From Bagarius yarrelli (taxonomy: Eukaryota > Chordata > Actinopteri > Siluriformes > Sisoridae): a stretch of 64,000 nt of DNA. Shown in pieces: positions 12,001 to 22,693 of the stretch; within the stretch, counting starts at the first letter, position 1, and each line of letters begins with the position of its first letter. The stretch spans positions 2,816,001 through 2,880,000 of the forward strand of contig VCAZ01000039.1 of the NCBI GenBank assembly GCA_005784505.1. Direction: 5' to 3'. The translations under genes and the position numbers were made by a program. Below the pieces are notes generated by a model, which was given only the letters and a program-made list of their open reading frames with translations, searched no databases and was not told where the DNA came from.

Positions 12001-12518
12001 GTTGTCCTTTATTTTCATGTTAATTGCTTAAATTCATTCACTTATTCATCTTCTACACACGCTTATTCTTTAATTCAGGGTCACGGGGATCTGCTGGGGA
12101 TAAAGGCAGAAAGGGGACACCCTGGACAGGTCACCAGTCCATCACAGGGCCAAACACACACTCACACTCACTTCTATGGGCAATTTAGACTCACCGATCA
12201 GTCTAACATACATGTTTTGGACTGTGGGAGGAAACTGGAGAACCCGGAGTAAACCCACGCAAGCACGGGGAGAACATTCAAACTCCACACAGACAGGGAT
12301 TCGACCCCGGGACCTTCTTACTGCCTTAAGATCTATAGATATGTGAAGGACCATATTGAATATATGAATACCTGAGGAGAAATAATATCCTCTATTGTCG
12401 CCTCAAGGTTACATTCAAAAACATGAGCTTTGGTCAGCTTCTTTTCCCAGTGGGCTGCAAGCCAGATCCTGGCCAAAGGACCACGTTTAGAGGTGAAGAG
12501 TTGTGTAAAGAAGTCCAT
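5864..12518 (-). CDS. rad21l1: RAD21-like 1, meiotic cohesin kleisin subunit (13 exons, complete CDS)
   Basis: Kleisin subunit that bridges the SMC1 and SMC3 heads of the cohesin ring; the RAD21L paralog acts in meiotic prophase on chromosome axes. Exons, 5' to 3': 12518-12372, 11966-11837, 10664-10565, 10476-10373, 10279-10175, 9912-9817, 9504-9388, 8717-8488, 8001-7905, 7770-7634, 7358-7251, 7091-7014, 6052-5864. Every junction is GT-AG and phases agree throughout, giving 1,638 nt or 545 aa; human RAD21L1 is about this length (556 aa as I recall). The N-terminal block SKRGPLARIWLAAHWEKKLT and the C-terminal QSAPYSDIIITPGPLFWKL are diagnostic, and the mid-region (SLNQSRTEEITLKENF) fits RAD21L rather than RAD21 or REC8. 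The start ATG at 12518 has A at -3 and G at +4. A basic KKGGRKRK stretch in exon 8 is a likely nuclear localisation signal. Exons 9 and 10 end in weak GTTATG and GTTAGA donors. The middle is poorly conserved, as usual for kleisins, so exon 9-11 edges are the least certain. Confidence 0.93.
6228..6868. mobile_element. hAT-like non-autonomous element (long copy)
   Basis: Left end TTAGGGCTGCGCAATAT and right end, reverse-complemented, TTAGGGTGTGGCAATCT are imperfect inverted termini. Internal sequence (GAGCTAATCT..., GGCACCTGCAGCTG..., GCGCCAAAA) matches the shorter element at 26001-26322, so both belong to one family. It lies in a rad21l1 intron. Confidence 0.6.
10565..12518 (-). CDS. rad21l1: rad21l1 exons 1-3: N-terminal kleisin domain (SMC3-binding)
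   Basis: Exon 1 (12518-12372) codes for 49 residues. Exon 2 (11966-11837) continues with VKIGLRTSGHLLLGVVRIYS and RKAKYLLADCSDAVVKIKVA. Exon 3 (10664-10565) carries LPEEGMEALVKAITLPEEF. This is the Rad21/Rec8 N-terminal domain, whose helices pack on the SMC3 coiled-coil neck. The protein begins MDFFTQLF, whereas vertebrate kleisins typically begin MFY or MFF directly, so an aspartate appears inserted after the start. The long intron between exons 2 and 3 contains a Harbinger-like fragment near 11.07-11.18 kb and a SINE near 11.62-11.80 kb. Confidence 0.92.
11070..11190 (-). mobile_element. Harbinger-like transposase fragment
   Basis: Minus-strand translation reads FRMSVAQFDTLLAILEPHI, the start of a PIF/Harbinger (HARBI1-like) nuclease. 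Only this piece is present, in the rad21l1 intron between exons 2 and 3. A sister copy lies at 29340-29430. Confidence 0.6.
11617..11800 (+). mobile_element. tRNA-derived SINE (family A)
   Basis: The head resembles a tRNA promoter (AGTGGTTAAGGTGTTGGACT, then GGTTTGATTCCCAGCACC as a B-box-like part). A body follows with GGGCCCCTGAGC and CTCAGTTG. At least a dozen copies in both orientations occur in this window. Confidence 0.85.
12035..12325 (-). mobile_element. long SINE-like fish repeat (family C)
   Basis: Contains the phrases CACCAGTCCATCACAGGGCC, GACTGTGGGAGGAAAC and GGGAGAACATTCAAACTCC. A full copy in the opposite direction at 30002-30362 has a tRNA-like head (AGTGGTTAGCACTGTTGCCT). Other copies: 18178-18485, 58074-58342 and a worn one at 185-345. 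Confidence 0.8.
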
Positions 12519-13330
12519 CTTTAGTGCTTCACAGTCAGTACATATGAATTTAATCAGTTTTTACTTCCTGCTTCTTTTAAATCCGAGCAAGACACCTTTT
12601 AAACAGGAAAGCAGACGGAAAACATTAGTTAGAGCTTGGTTATTTAGTTTAACGCCAAAAAAAGATCATTCAAAATCGATTGGTGTTCTAAAAATAAAAC
12701 TAATTTGTATATTTATTTATTTATTCCAGGGCGCGCGACATTTTAGCGACAAATGCTAACATTAGTGTGTACGATTAGCTGGATAATTCGGGTAGTTCTA
12801 CTATAGTCTAATTAATACTTAAGATTTTAACTAATTAGTCGTGTCATTATATGTATTTAATTCCCCTAGTTCTTCATTTAACGTCGTCTTACCTGTTAAT
12901 TTTGTTTGTATACCTGAATGTAAAGTGTTTATTAGCAGGTTGTCTTATATTTAAGCTAACGCTAATGATAAACAAAAGCTCGCGCATCCCGCCAATTTTG
13001 TTTGTTCAAGTTGAAGAGCACCGAACCTGAAATTAAAACTAGTATTAAATATTATTTTATATGTGGGTTGAATAATAATTTGGTTATTTTATCTTGTCAT
13101 CTTTTTTTCGGTGCAACATAACAGGATAATCAATGGCGACTGGTTTAAACATTATGACATAAAAACGTTTAAAACACTCAAATACCATTATGAGAAAACT
13201 TGAATGAGCAGTGGGCGTGTCAAATAGTAGACAAAAGGCACTATCAGCCAATCAGTCAGGAGCAGGGTGAAGCTAACCAATCAGACTACAGATAGCGGCT
13301 GTCAATTACAATTTTGATTGGCTTAGCGTG
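12519..13330 (-). promoter_or_regulatory. rad21l1 upstream region with CCAAT-box cluster
   Basis: Upstream of the rad21l1 start codon there is no other gene. At 13245-13325 three CCAAT/ATTGG elements occur within about 80 bp (GCCAATCAG, ACCAATCAG, GATTGGCTT), the usual arrangement of NF-Y sites in TATA-less promoters. The transcription start cannot be read from sequence; the cluster lies about 730-800 bp from the ATG, so a short 5' non-coding exon is possible. Confidence 0.35.
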
Positions 13331-13659
13331 ATGTCATGTACGGTGCTGTCATAATTATCCATGACTGAAAAATCCAAGTACTCAATCAAATATCGATTCA
13401 GAGTAATTGTTTTATTCATTTATCAATCTGTAACAAAATAAATGCATTAATTTTTAAAGCAAACATTTTTAAAGTATGTATTAAACAAAATGTAAAAACA
13501 TTTGTTAAATAATTCTGTGAAAACATATAAATCATTATTTAGCACTCCAATACTATACTAAACAGAACATATTTGTTTGTTTATTTTTTTCCCATATTCA
13601 TTCATTTATTTATTTTTAAAATTCATCTTCAGTATTTTTACTTAGGGTTGCAGTAAATC

Positions 13660-14411
13660 TGGGCCTACATTTCCAAACATTTTATCTCACCACTAAAAGT
13701 TCTCCTAAAAAAGTGTTAAGTAAAAGTGTTTAGCTAAGAGTTTTTTGTTGAAACCTATTTACGAAGCTATTGAAACAAACTTTTACTAAGGAATAGAGAA
13801 GTCTTAAGCTAAGAATAAAAGCTGGGTTGATCATTCTGCTGCGGATGATGTCAGCATGTTTTGCACTTAGTGATTGGCTGATACGGGCGGAGTCTCTGTT
13901 AAAGAATCATTAATAGAAGTATTGTAGAGTGCAATATTATGCTGTCATATTGAAAATAAAGATTTAAAAATAAAAATTTTAATTTTCACATTAAGAAAAA
14001 AAAAAAGATTTTACAATGCAGGCTAAGTGTCACTAATTAAACAAATATATTTGACTAATTGTCAGACACTTACAAGTGTGAGCCTCGTAAACAAATAGTA
14101 GATATACATAATTAGCCTAATAACAAAGCGGAATAATGATGGCTAATTCTAAGGGTTATTTCTATTGTTAATAAAGTTACTGCGTCCTTAATCAGTTCTA
14201 CAACAGTCGTAATACCCTCAAGATGAAGGCGATATCTTTTTAAAAGCTCATTATTGTCACTACACCTAACATTTGACATATTTAGGAGATCATTTTAATG
14301 CTAAAATCCTACATTTGGGACTGACACAACCTTTATTATTAAAAGTTTCTCCTAAATCCTTGAGTTATGTGCTCCTTTTAGCCTTCAGATCTTTTGTGAA
14401 TACAAGCCCTG
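13660..14411. mobile_element. non-autonomous DNA transposon, Harbinger/hAT-type ends
   Basis: The left end reads GGGCCTACATTTCCAAACA. The right end, reverse-complemented, reads AGGGCTTGTATTCACAAAAGA. The ends are imperfect terminal inverted repeats of a class of short elements common in fish. No transposase frame was seen between them. Confidence 0.45.
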
Positions 14412-15029
14412 GTCTTCTATTCCAAGAATATAATTCACAAAGCAGGAACATTTAATCACAGTCATTTAATTACTTGTTCCTTTTTTTTTTTTTTTTTTTT
14501 TACCAACATCTATGTTTTTAAACAGAACAAGGAAGTTAGAGAACCTAGAGGCACAAAGAAAAACATGAGAAACTCCACACAGACAGTAACCCGAGACCAG
14601 AGCAACTGTTGAATGACCAGCTTTATTATTAGCCTAAAAAACCCCCTCAGCCCATTGTATTGAATAAGCAGTAAGTGTTAATCACAATTAAAACCGTGCT
14701 GCAGTGGATTATTAGCATTTATGATGCTAAATTTTACACATAAAGTACAACTTTCACTAATGTTCTTTAAAAGTTGTCTAAGATAATGTTCATGGAACGT
14801 TCTCATAATGTTACTGATAGATGTACTGTGGGTTCTTGAGATGATAGGTAATGTTCATTAATTGTACATCATTATGACGTTCTGTCTACCTGTTGAATGT
14901 GCTCGAAATGTTATAGATATAAAAATGTTCTCAAAACAAAACCATAAAATAACCATAAAATAACCATGAAATAACGTTCTACCAGCGTTAAGCAAGCTTA
15001 TATTTGTATATTTGTATATTTTTGGAACA

Positions 15030-15585
15030 AACTTGTGCCTCAGTTTCAGTAGTCAGAAGTTCCGAGTAGTCAGTATTTTCAGTAGTTTAGTTAGTTTAGT
15101 AGTCAGAAATTTCAGTGCTCAATATTTTTCAGTAATTTTAGTAGTCAGTAGTTTCAGTACTCAATATCTTTCAGTAGTTTCAGTACTCAATATCTTTCAA
15201 TAATTTCAGTAGTCAGTATTTTTCAGTAGTTTCAGTAATTTCAGTTGTCAGTAGTTTAAGTATTTTCAATAGTGAGTAATTTCAGTATTTTCAGTAATTT
15301 CAGTGGTCAGTAGTTTTAATATTTTAATAGTCAGTAATTTCAGTAACTTCAGTATTTTTAGTCATTTCAGTGGTCAGTAGTTTTAGTATTTTAATGGTCA
15401 GTAATTTCAGTAACTTCAGTAATTTCAGTGGGCAGCAGTTTCAGTATTTTCAGGAGTCGGTAGTTTCAGTAACTTCAGTATTTTTAGTCATTTCAGTGGT
15501 CAGTATTTTCAGGAGTCAGTAGTTTTAGTAACCTCGGGATTTTCAGTAGTCAGTAGCTTCAGTAGTTTCAGTAGTAGTACATTTG
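15030..15585. repeat. degenerate CAGTAGTTT-type tandem array upstream of rasef
   Basis: About 550 bp of imperfect repetition of short units such as TTTCAGTAGTCAGTAG and TTTCAGTAATTTCAGT, with units of roughly 9-12 bp that drift in length. A second block of the same motif lies at about 16755-16935, so the array flanks the first rasef coding exon on both sides. Open frames in this stretch are repeat artefacts. Confidence 0.8.
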
Positions 15586-15594
15586 TTAAGCTGC

Positions 15595-15854
15595 TGGTTG
15601 ACGTCGTATCTTGTTTACTCAGCGTCAGTTAAGACTGCCTGCTCGCGCTGTGTTTGTGAAACGTAAGAGGTGTCGCGAGCGCGCAAGGTGTGCTCACTGG
15701 AATCTGAAGGGAAACTTTTGAAACTTCCCAATAGGTCCCTCGTAAAGTCTTTTTTTTTTCTTGGGGACAAATTTTTTAACATTGAAACCATGTCCTAACG
15801 AAAGTTTCTAGTGTGTGCATGGGATTTTGCCTCAGGGAAGAGAGTGTGCGGTTG
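15595..15854 (+). promoter_or_regulatory. rasef proximal promoter / 5' UTR with CpG-rich stretch and short uORF
   Basis: The stretch is richer in CpG than its surroundings (for example GTCGCGAGCGCGCAAGG near 15671) and contains a CRE-like TGACGTC at 15599-15605. A two-codon upstream frame, ATG TCC TAA, lies at 15790-15798 in a good context (ACCATG). Two in-frame start codons follow, at 15819 and 15855. The transcription start is not visible. Confidence 0.4.
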
Positions 15855-16186
15855 ATGGAGTCCGGCGCGTGCGATGAAGAGAGTCTCCGCGCGCTGTTCC
15901 GCGCGTGCGACGTGGACAATTCGGGCGTTATTGAGAAATGGGAGTTTGAGCGGATGTGTTCGGAGCTGCGCGTGCGCTCGGCGGATATCGACGATATTTT
16001 TACTAAACTGGACGTAAACAAAGACGGAGCCATAAACATGAACGAGTTTATCCGCGGATTCCAGGCGGCCTCCGGTCTGGCGGGTGACGGAGGGATGGGA
16101 GAGCCGGCGCACGGCGGAGAGGCTGACACACTGGCCTGGGAGGATTTCAGGAGACGGATCGGGAAACACACTGAATTCATCCCGCG
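15855..16186 (+). CDS. rasef: rasef exon 1: paired EF hands
   Basis: Codes 110 residues plus two bases. Loop 1, DVDNSGVIEKWE, and loop 2, DVNKDGAINMNE, both keep the acidic or polar ligands at positions 1, 3 and 5, glycine at 6 and glutamate at 12, so both should bind calcium. The exon is far richer in CpG than the introns and ends ...FIPR, splicing into IDQVSTLYQ of exon 2 with the phase-2 codon intact. Confidence 0.94.
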
Positions 16187-19100
16187 GTGAGACACAACAA
16201 CACGCATTAACTTACTAAAGTCTTCCACAGTCACATGCACTGTAATAAAAAGCAATGTTATGTCTAAATGACCAAAAACCTTTATTTATTAACTACATTA
16301 TTAATTTATCCGGAGCCACTTACTATCTCTTTTTTTTAATTCAAATAAATAGCTGAAGGTTAGGGGCCTTACTCAGGGGCCCAATAGAGTCAGCTCGGTG
16401 GTGCTAGGAAAGTGGTAGTAATTTCCAAATGTATAGTTCATGCTTAGTTGTGTTTGATTTAGGGTTGCACGATATTAGACAAAACTGACATTGCGATATT
16501 TCATTTTTCTGCGATATAAAATAATTCAGCAGATGATGATGATGATGAGGTCTATTTAAAAAGATTGTTTTATTCTCGAAGGATTGTGAGCAAGTTAGTC
16601 TGCGTAAAATACAATACACAAATTATAATCATAGATAAATACAATAAATGAGATAAACCGTGTTTTATGTTTCTCTGGAGATTCAAATACAAGAATAAAA
16701 TAATCAAATGTAAAATCACACTATATCGTCTTCACTGTATAAATAAGCTGTAAAAGTTTTTTCAGTTTTTTTAGTAGATTCAGTAGTCAGTAGTTTTATT
16801 ATTTTCAGTATTTTTTTTTGTTGTCGGTCGTTTTAGTAATTAAAGTAGTTTCAGTAATTTCAGTAGTCAGTAGTTTCAGTTTTTTTTATTAGTTTCAGTA
16901 GTCAGTAGTGTCAGTAGTTTCATTAGTCAGTAGTTTATTTCTAAAACTATTACGGGAAAAAATAAATATCCAGGTGTCTAAACTACAAAATACATTTTAG
17001 GTATTTTCACTGAATATGAACCAATAAGATCATTAAGATCAAGTCAGTTAAACATCCCAAGGGTTAATTTTTAACAAGGAGAATCTGCTTTAAGCTATTA
17101 TGCAGCCTGGAACTGGAACCAGCTACCAGAAGAGATCAGATGTGTTAAATCAGTAGATATCTTTAAATCCAGGATTAGAACATTAGAACCAGTGCTGTGT
17201 TGGTCTGTTGGAAATGCTTCACCAGTTTGATCTATACGTACTGACATCAGGACAGATTGCAGAAATTTTTAAAAAGAAACTTACTGTACACAGGAAAGTG
17301 CCAACGGGATGATAGTGTGTTTTTGTTGATAAAGTAAGCGCTCAAGGTTAGTTTACGGCGTGGTGTACAGTACAGTCTGAAACGCTTTCAATTAATCTGT
17401 GATTAGAGGTGATTAAATGCCACAACATTTGGATGTGTTTCAACAAAACTGCTCTATGACCGAAAAACGTATCTTAATTGTCTATAAATATAAATAGCTA
17501 GCAAGTTTGCCCCTTGTACCACCAGAGGGTTGATGCCCATGCAGAGTTGCATACGTTCTTATTTTGGGGGAGAGGGGGGTTCCCGCTGGGCCCTCTGGTT
17601 TCCTAGACTTGCTCAAAGACATTTTTGGTAGACTGATTTGCATTTCTAAATCATCTGTGGTGTTTTATTGTGTCCTGTGTTGACACCCTGCCCATGGCTT
17701 CCTTTAACCTGTATCTTGGCTAACATGGGATAGATTTCAAACTTGTGTAGTATTTAAAATGGACTCAAAATGGATAGATGGATGGATAGAGGGATGGATG
17801 GATGGATGGATGATATCGGTTGATACTCCGAATTTCCATATATTATGTAACCACTAAATTATTATTGTGTTTTTTAATAGTAATGCATTGTATTATTATT
17901 ATTAGGGCTGTGTAAATATATCGATACAGATAACTATCGCGATATTTTTTTACACAATAGTGTATCGATATTCTAACCTCTCGTATACGGACATTGTCTC
18001 AAAATTATGGCGGACAAAATAAGGGCACTCTGGATTTGTATCCGTTGTACTTTTAGCTATTTATTTCACTTGTTTTAAAGTACTGCAATGTGTTGTGTTG
18101 CAATAAATTGTGTTATATTGCATCGTGACTCTTGTATCACGTATCGTGAGGCTCTTGCTAATACACAGCCCTAATTATTCATTCATTTATTCATTCATCT
18201 TCTGTACCTGCTTATTCCTTAATTCACAAAGATCTGCTGGGATAGACAGGGTAAAAGGCAGAAGGGGTACACCCTGGACTGGTCACCATTCCATCACAGG
18301 GCCACACACACTCACACTCACTCCTATGGGCAATTTTAGAATCACAAATCAACCTAACATACATGGTTTTGGACTGTGGGAGGAAACCAGAGAACCCGGA
18401 GTAAACCCACACAAGCACAGGGAGATCATACAAACCCCCTGCCCTCGGAATCGAACCTGAGTCCTTCTTTCTGTGAGGCAACACACATATAAATGTATAA
18501 ATTACATATAAATGTAAAAGATGTTATATTATTTTTTAGCCATGCTCATAAATGTCTGCCTTTGTATGTGCAGAATCGATCAGGTTTCGACTCTGTACCA
18601 GAACATCAGTCTGACGGAGCCCAGGATGATTTCCCAGTACGAGAAAGTCCTTCTAAACTTCACCAGCGAGATCAAACTCCAGAGTAAGGAGATGGAGCGT
18701 CTAGCGCTGGCTGTCAAAAGGTTTGCACTTATCAAATTGCCACGGAAATTAAACAATGTGATCGAATTTAGCGTTTCTGTAAAGTGTCACGATTAAATTT
18801 CGTGTTGCGTGTATTTTCAGGGCTCAGGACCAGGCTGCTATGCAGCTGAGTGCGATGGAGGAGGAGATGGACCAACGTATTTACACAACCGAGAGAAACA
18901 CGCGCACGGAGGTCGGTACAGCTTCGCCATTACCTTCAAAAATCCAGCCTTGAGTGTTTAAAAAAAACATGATCACAAGTCTAAAATGTTTCCTTTCCAC
19001 ATTTGCTCTATATAGATATGAGTATAGCCATGTGATTACAGTAGGTAAATATTTTATTTAGTTAATAATCATGCAATCGTGTGTTACTTAACTTACTTTA

Positions 19101-22100
19101 TAATGCAATACTATTTATGTCGTTTCCATGGATTCTGTATTTGACTTGTTATATAACACAAGAGCTGAATGAACACAGCTGAACTTATTCTGCTCTGGTA
19201 AAGGTAAACATTTACAGTATTTGGCAGACGCCCTTATCCAGAGCAACTTACATGTATCTCATTTATACAACTAAGCCAATGGAGGGGTAAGGGCTTTGCT
19301 CAGGCACCCAACAGTGGCAACTTTTGGTGGTGCTGCGAATCAAAACTGGATTAGCAGTCCAACACTGCACTACCACTTCTACCATGTGAATTTTTTTGGG
19401 TGTGCTCCAAATTATAATCTTTATTTATCCACAAAGAATAAGGAGGCCATGTCTGCTGGCGTCCTTAACCCTGTTTCTAATCTATAACTGTTCCTGGTCC
19501 ATCACATCAGTTGTCTCATTTTTTATTTTATTTATAACTTACTTATGACTGTACAGTACCTTCTGTGGGTTGTCAAGGGGGCAGTGGTGGCTCAAATGAT
19601 TAAGGCACTGAGTTGTTGATTAAAGGACCAGAAAGACTGGGGTTCGAGCTTCACCACCGCCAGTCTGCCACCGTTGGGTCCTTTTGCAAGACCCCTAACC
19701 CTTACTGCTCCAGGGGCACTGTATTATAGCTGACCCTGCGCTTTAACCCTGACTTTCCAAGCTGGATATGAGATAAAACAAATTTCACTGTGCTACAGAA
19801 ATGTGTTATGTTATTATTAAATATGAAACATGAACTTTTATAATGTTTTACATTGACCCTGTAATGCTTAGTACAGTACCTCATGGGAAAAATTTTAAAC
19901 AAACAGCTGATAGTGGGATATTTATATCATAAGCCAAGTTCCAGCAGTGCGTGTACTATTTCTTTTCTCTGAAGTTCTAGATAAATTTACGGAAAAAGAT
20001 TTTTTTCCTGTGTGTTTGTCCTTCACACAACTTTTTTCCACACAAAAAACATTCTCAGCTTTGTTACACTCACCCTATTAAATCCATGCTTATACTGTGC
20101 GATTTTGGCCATGATTGGTTCGTCGGAAACAACCAGATTCCTATTCCAAGATCTGTCGTCCTCGATGGCTAGTTTGATTGACAGATGATTTTTTTTTCCT
20201 CCGATAAAATTTCTAACAGTGTCAGAAAATTTCAGACCCTTTTCTGCAGTGTGACTCTCCTACGACGACCATCAAATCAAGAACCAATAGGAGGCGCTGA
20301 ACCTAATGACGCAATTAACAGGGCAATTTTAAACCACCCTGGAAAAATGTTGAAATGGGACATTTGGATTGTATAGCAAGAAGCAAAGTTAACGCTAACA
20401 TATTTTGTATTATTTTTGTTAGCTGGTAGCTACTATTTAGCGAAAGAGCGTAGTTTATTGAACGTATCGTTCATTTTTGATTCAACTGTCGTAGGTTCTG
20501 AAAACTGAGATCCTACAGTGTGACATGGGAGATCAGGTTCGCACAGTCTGACAAGCAACAATTGCAAAAGACTATTAAAAGTCGCACAGTGTAAACCCCA
20601 CTTTAGTACAATTTTATGTACTATTTTGTGTACAAATATAATAAAGGGGAACAGACATGTTAAAAATGTCGTTGTATATAGAACTCTCTGTCCTGTTTTC
20701 TTTAGGAGTCTAAGAAAGCAGAGGCCACACTGAGCATCGTGAAGGAGCAGTACGAAGCTCAGCTGGGCGAGTTACGTCAGAAGGTCCTCACCCTGCAAAT
20801 GGTAAGAGTTTGATCCGTGATAATTAATAGTGCTGATGAATGCTGGATTCTGATTGGTCAGAAGGTGTTGGTTTATTTTTAATAACATCATCTTCAAATG
20901 TAGCTATTTGTTAGTTAGGTTTAGAAAGAGACGACATTTTATAAAGCATTTTAACAACAGTGCTTAGTGCAGCACTGTGCTTATAATTCCTAGCGTGATT
21001 AAATGATGCAGCGCCTCACGGAAAATAATCAACGAGTTGTGTGCATGTCATAGAATTAGGTAACATGTAAACGCCGGTTTGGAATAGATAATGTCAATCA
21101 GGAATGATCTCAGTTGGAATTACAAAAAAGTCTGCATGTAAACTGGACTTATTTACACACACAACTTCTAGTTACTTCTTGTTATAGCTATGAAGAAAGA
21201 AATATCCTTTTTCTAATTTGTGAATGCAAATCGCTCTGAAATAAGAGGAATAATCACTTAAAGTTAAAGATAAATAATCCACTTCAGAAAGGGAACTTCT
21301 CTATGTTAGCATAGCATAGCTACTGTATGTCTAATTTTTTTCTTACTTTTTTATTACATTAAATCACTATAGCACATTATTAAGTTACTGCTTGGAATGC
21401 AGATCTGCAGTATATTAGTCCATAAGACTGATCGTATGATTATAGAAAACCTGGAAAAAGTCATGGAATTTCCATGCCTGGACATCGTCAAAGTGTGATG
21501 AATATTTGTTTTGTATTATAATCTACACAACTTTATTTTTTTAGTTATGATATACGGTGGTAAATTCGAACATGGATTATTTAAACATGTATATACAGAC
21601 ATTTCCTGAAACATTAGTTCATTAATATTTACAAAATATTAGTCCTAGAATTTTATCTGTAAAATGTGTCCGAACCCTGGTAACATAATGATCAGATTAA
21701 AATGTTTGGTGAATAATTTTCTTTAAATTTTCCATTAAAAACCAAATATTTTTTGGCATAAAAATGTGTTTTACAATATTTTTAATTTTTAACAAAACAT
21801 TTGATTTTCACCGTTAGTTTGCTGGTGGTATGCTGTTTCAAATGCCACATTTGATCTCGTTCACAGTTTGAAGACCAGTGCAAAAACAGCGGCATTAAAG
21901 AAGAAAATTTAGCATTGAAGCGGAAAAATAACGAGCTGGCGCTGGTATGACCAGATTCTTGTTTTTTTCCCTTAAAGTCTGTGTGAAGTAATATTTAATA
22001 TGTTATTTATAGTTTGTTTGCCATTTACCCAGTTAGATCACATTTGAAAATATAATATTATGAAAAAATCTGTTTTATTTGATGGTATACATGAAAAATT

Positions 22101-22606
22101 GGCCAATGATAATGAGTTTGGGGCTAAAGTAATTATTAAAATCGGGTCTCACAGAGCAAAATTTTTAAAAATCTAATATATAATCATTTTGAAGAAATGT
22201 AAATAAAGAGGAAATTTAAATTATCGCAATCCAGAAAGATAAAAAGTCATAACTAACTTGCAATCTGAAAGCTTTAACTAGCGGTGATAACGGTCAATTG
22301 CGATTAACTTGGAAAAAATGCTAATAAGCTCTGTTATGGGACGGGATCATGCTTCGGTGACACAATTTCGTCACTGAGTCATAATTTAAGCCCTGCCCAG
22401 AAAATCCGGACCACGATATTGGTGAAAAACTGTTTAACAATCGATCTCCATATTGCAGTACGACAGTTTACAGACTTGGTTTCAGCAATGCATTTCTAAC
22501 ATTTTGTCACAAAGATGAGATCTTCCTTGCACTACATATTTTATGTAGAATCATGTTTGCCGAGGAAAGTAAATACGCACAGGTTAAGCAATCTCAATAG
22601 AATGTC

Positions 22607-22693
<87 letters not shown>

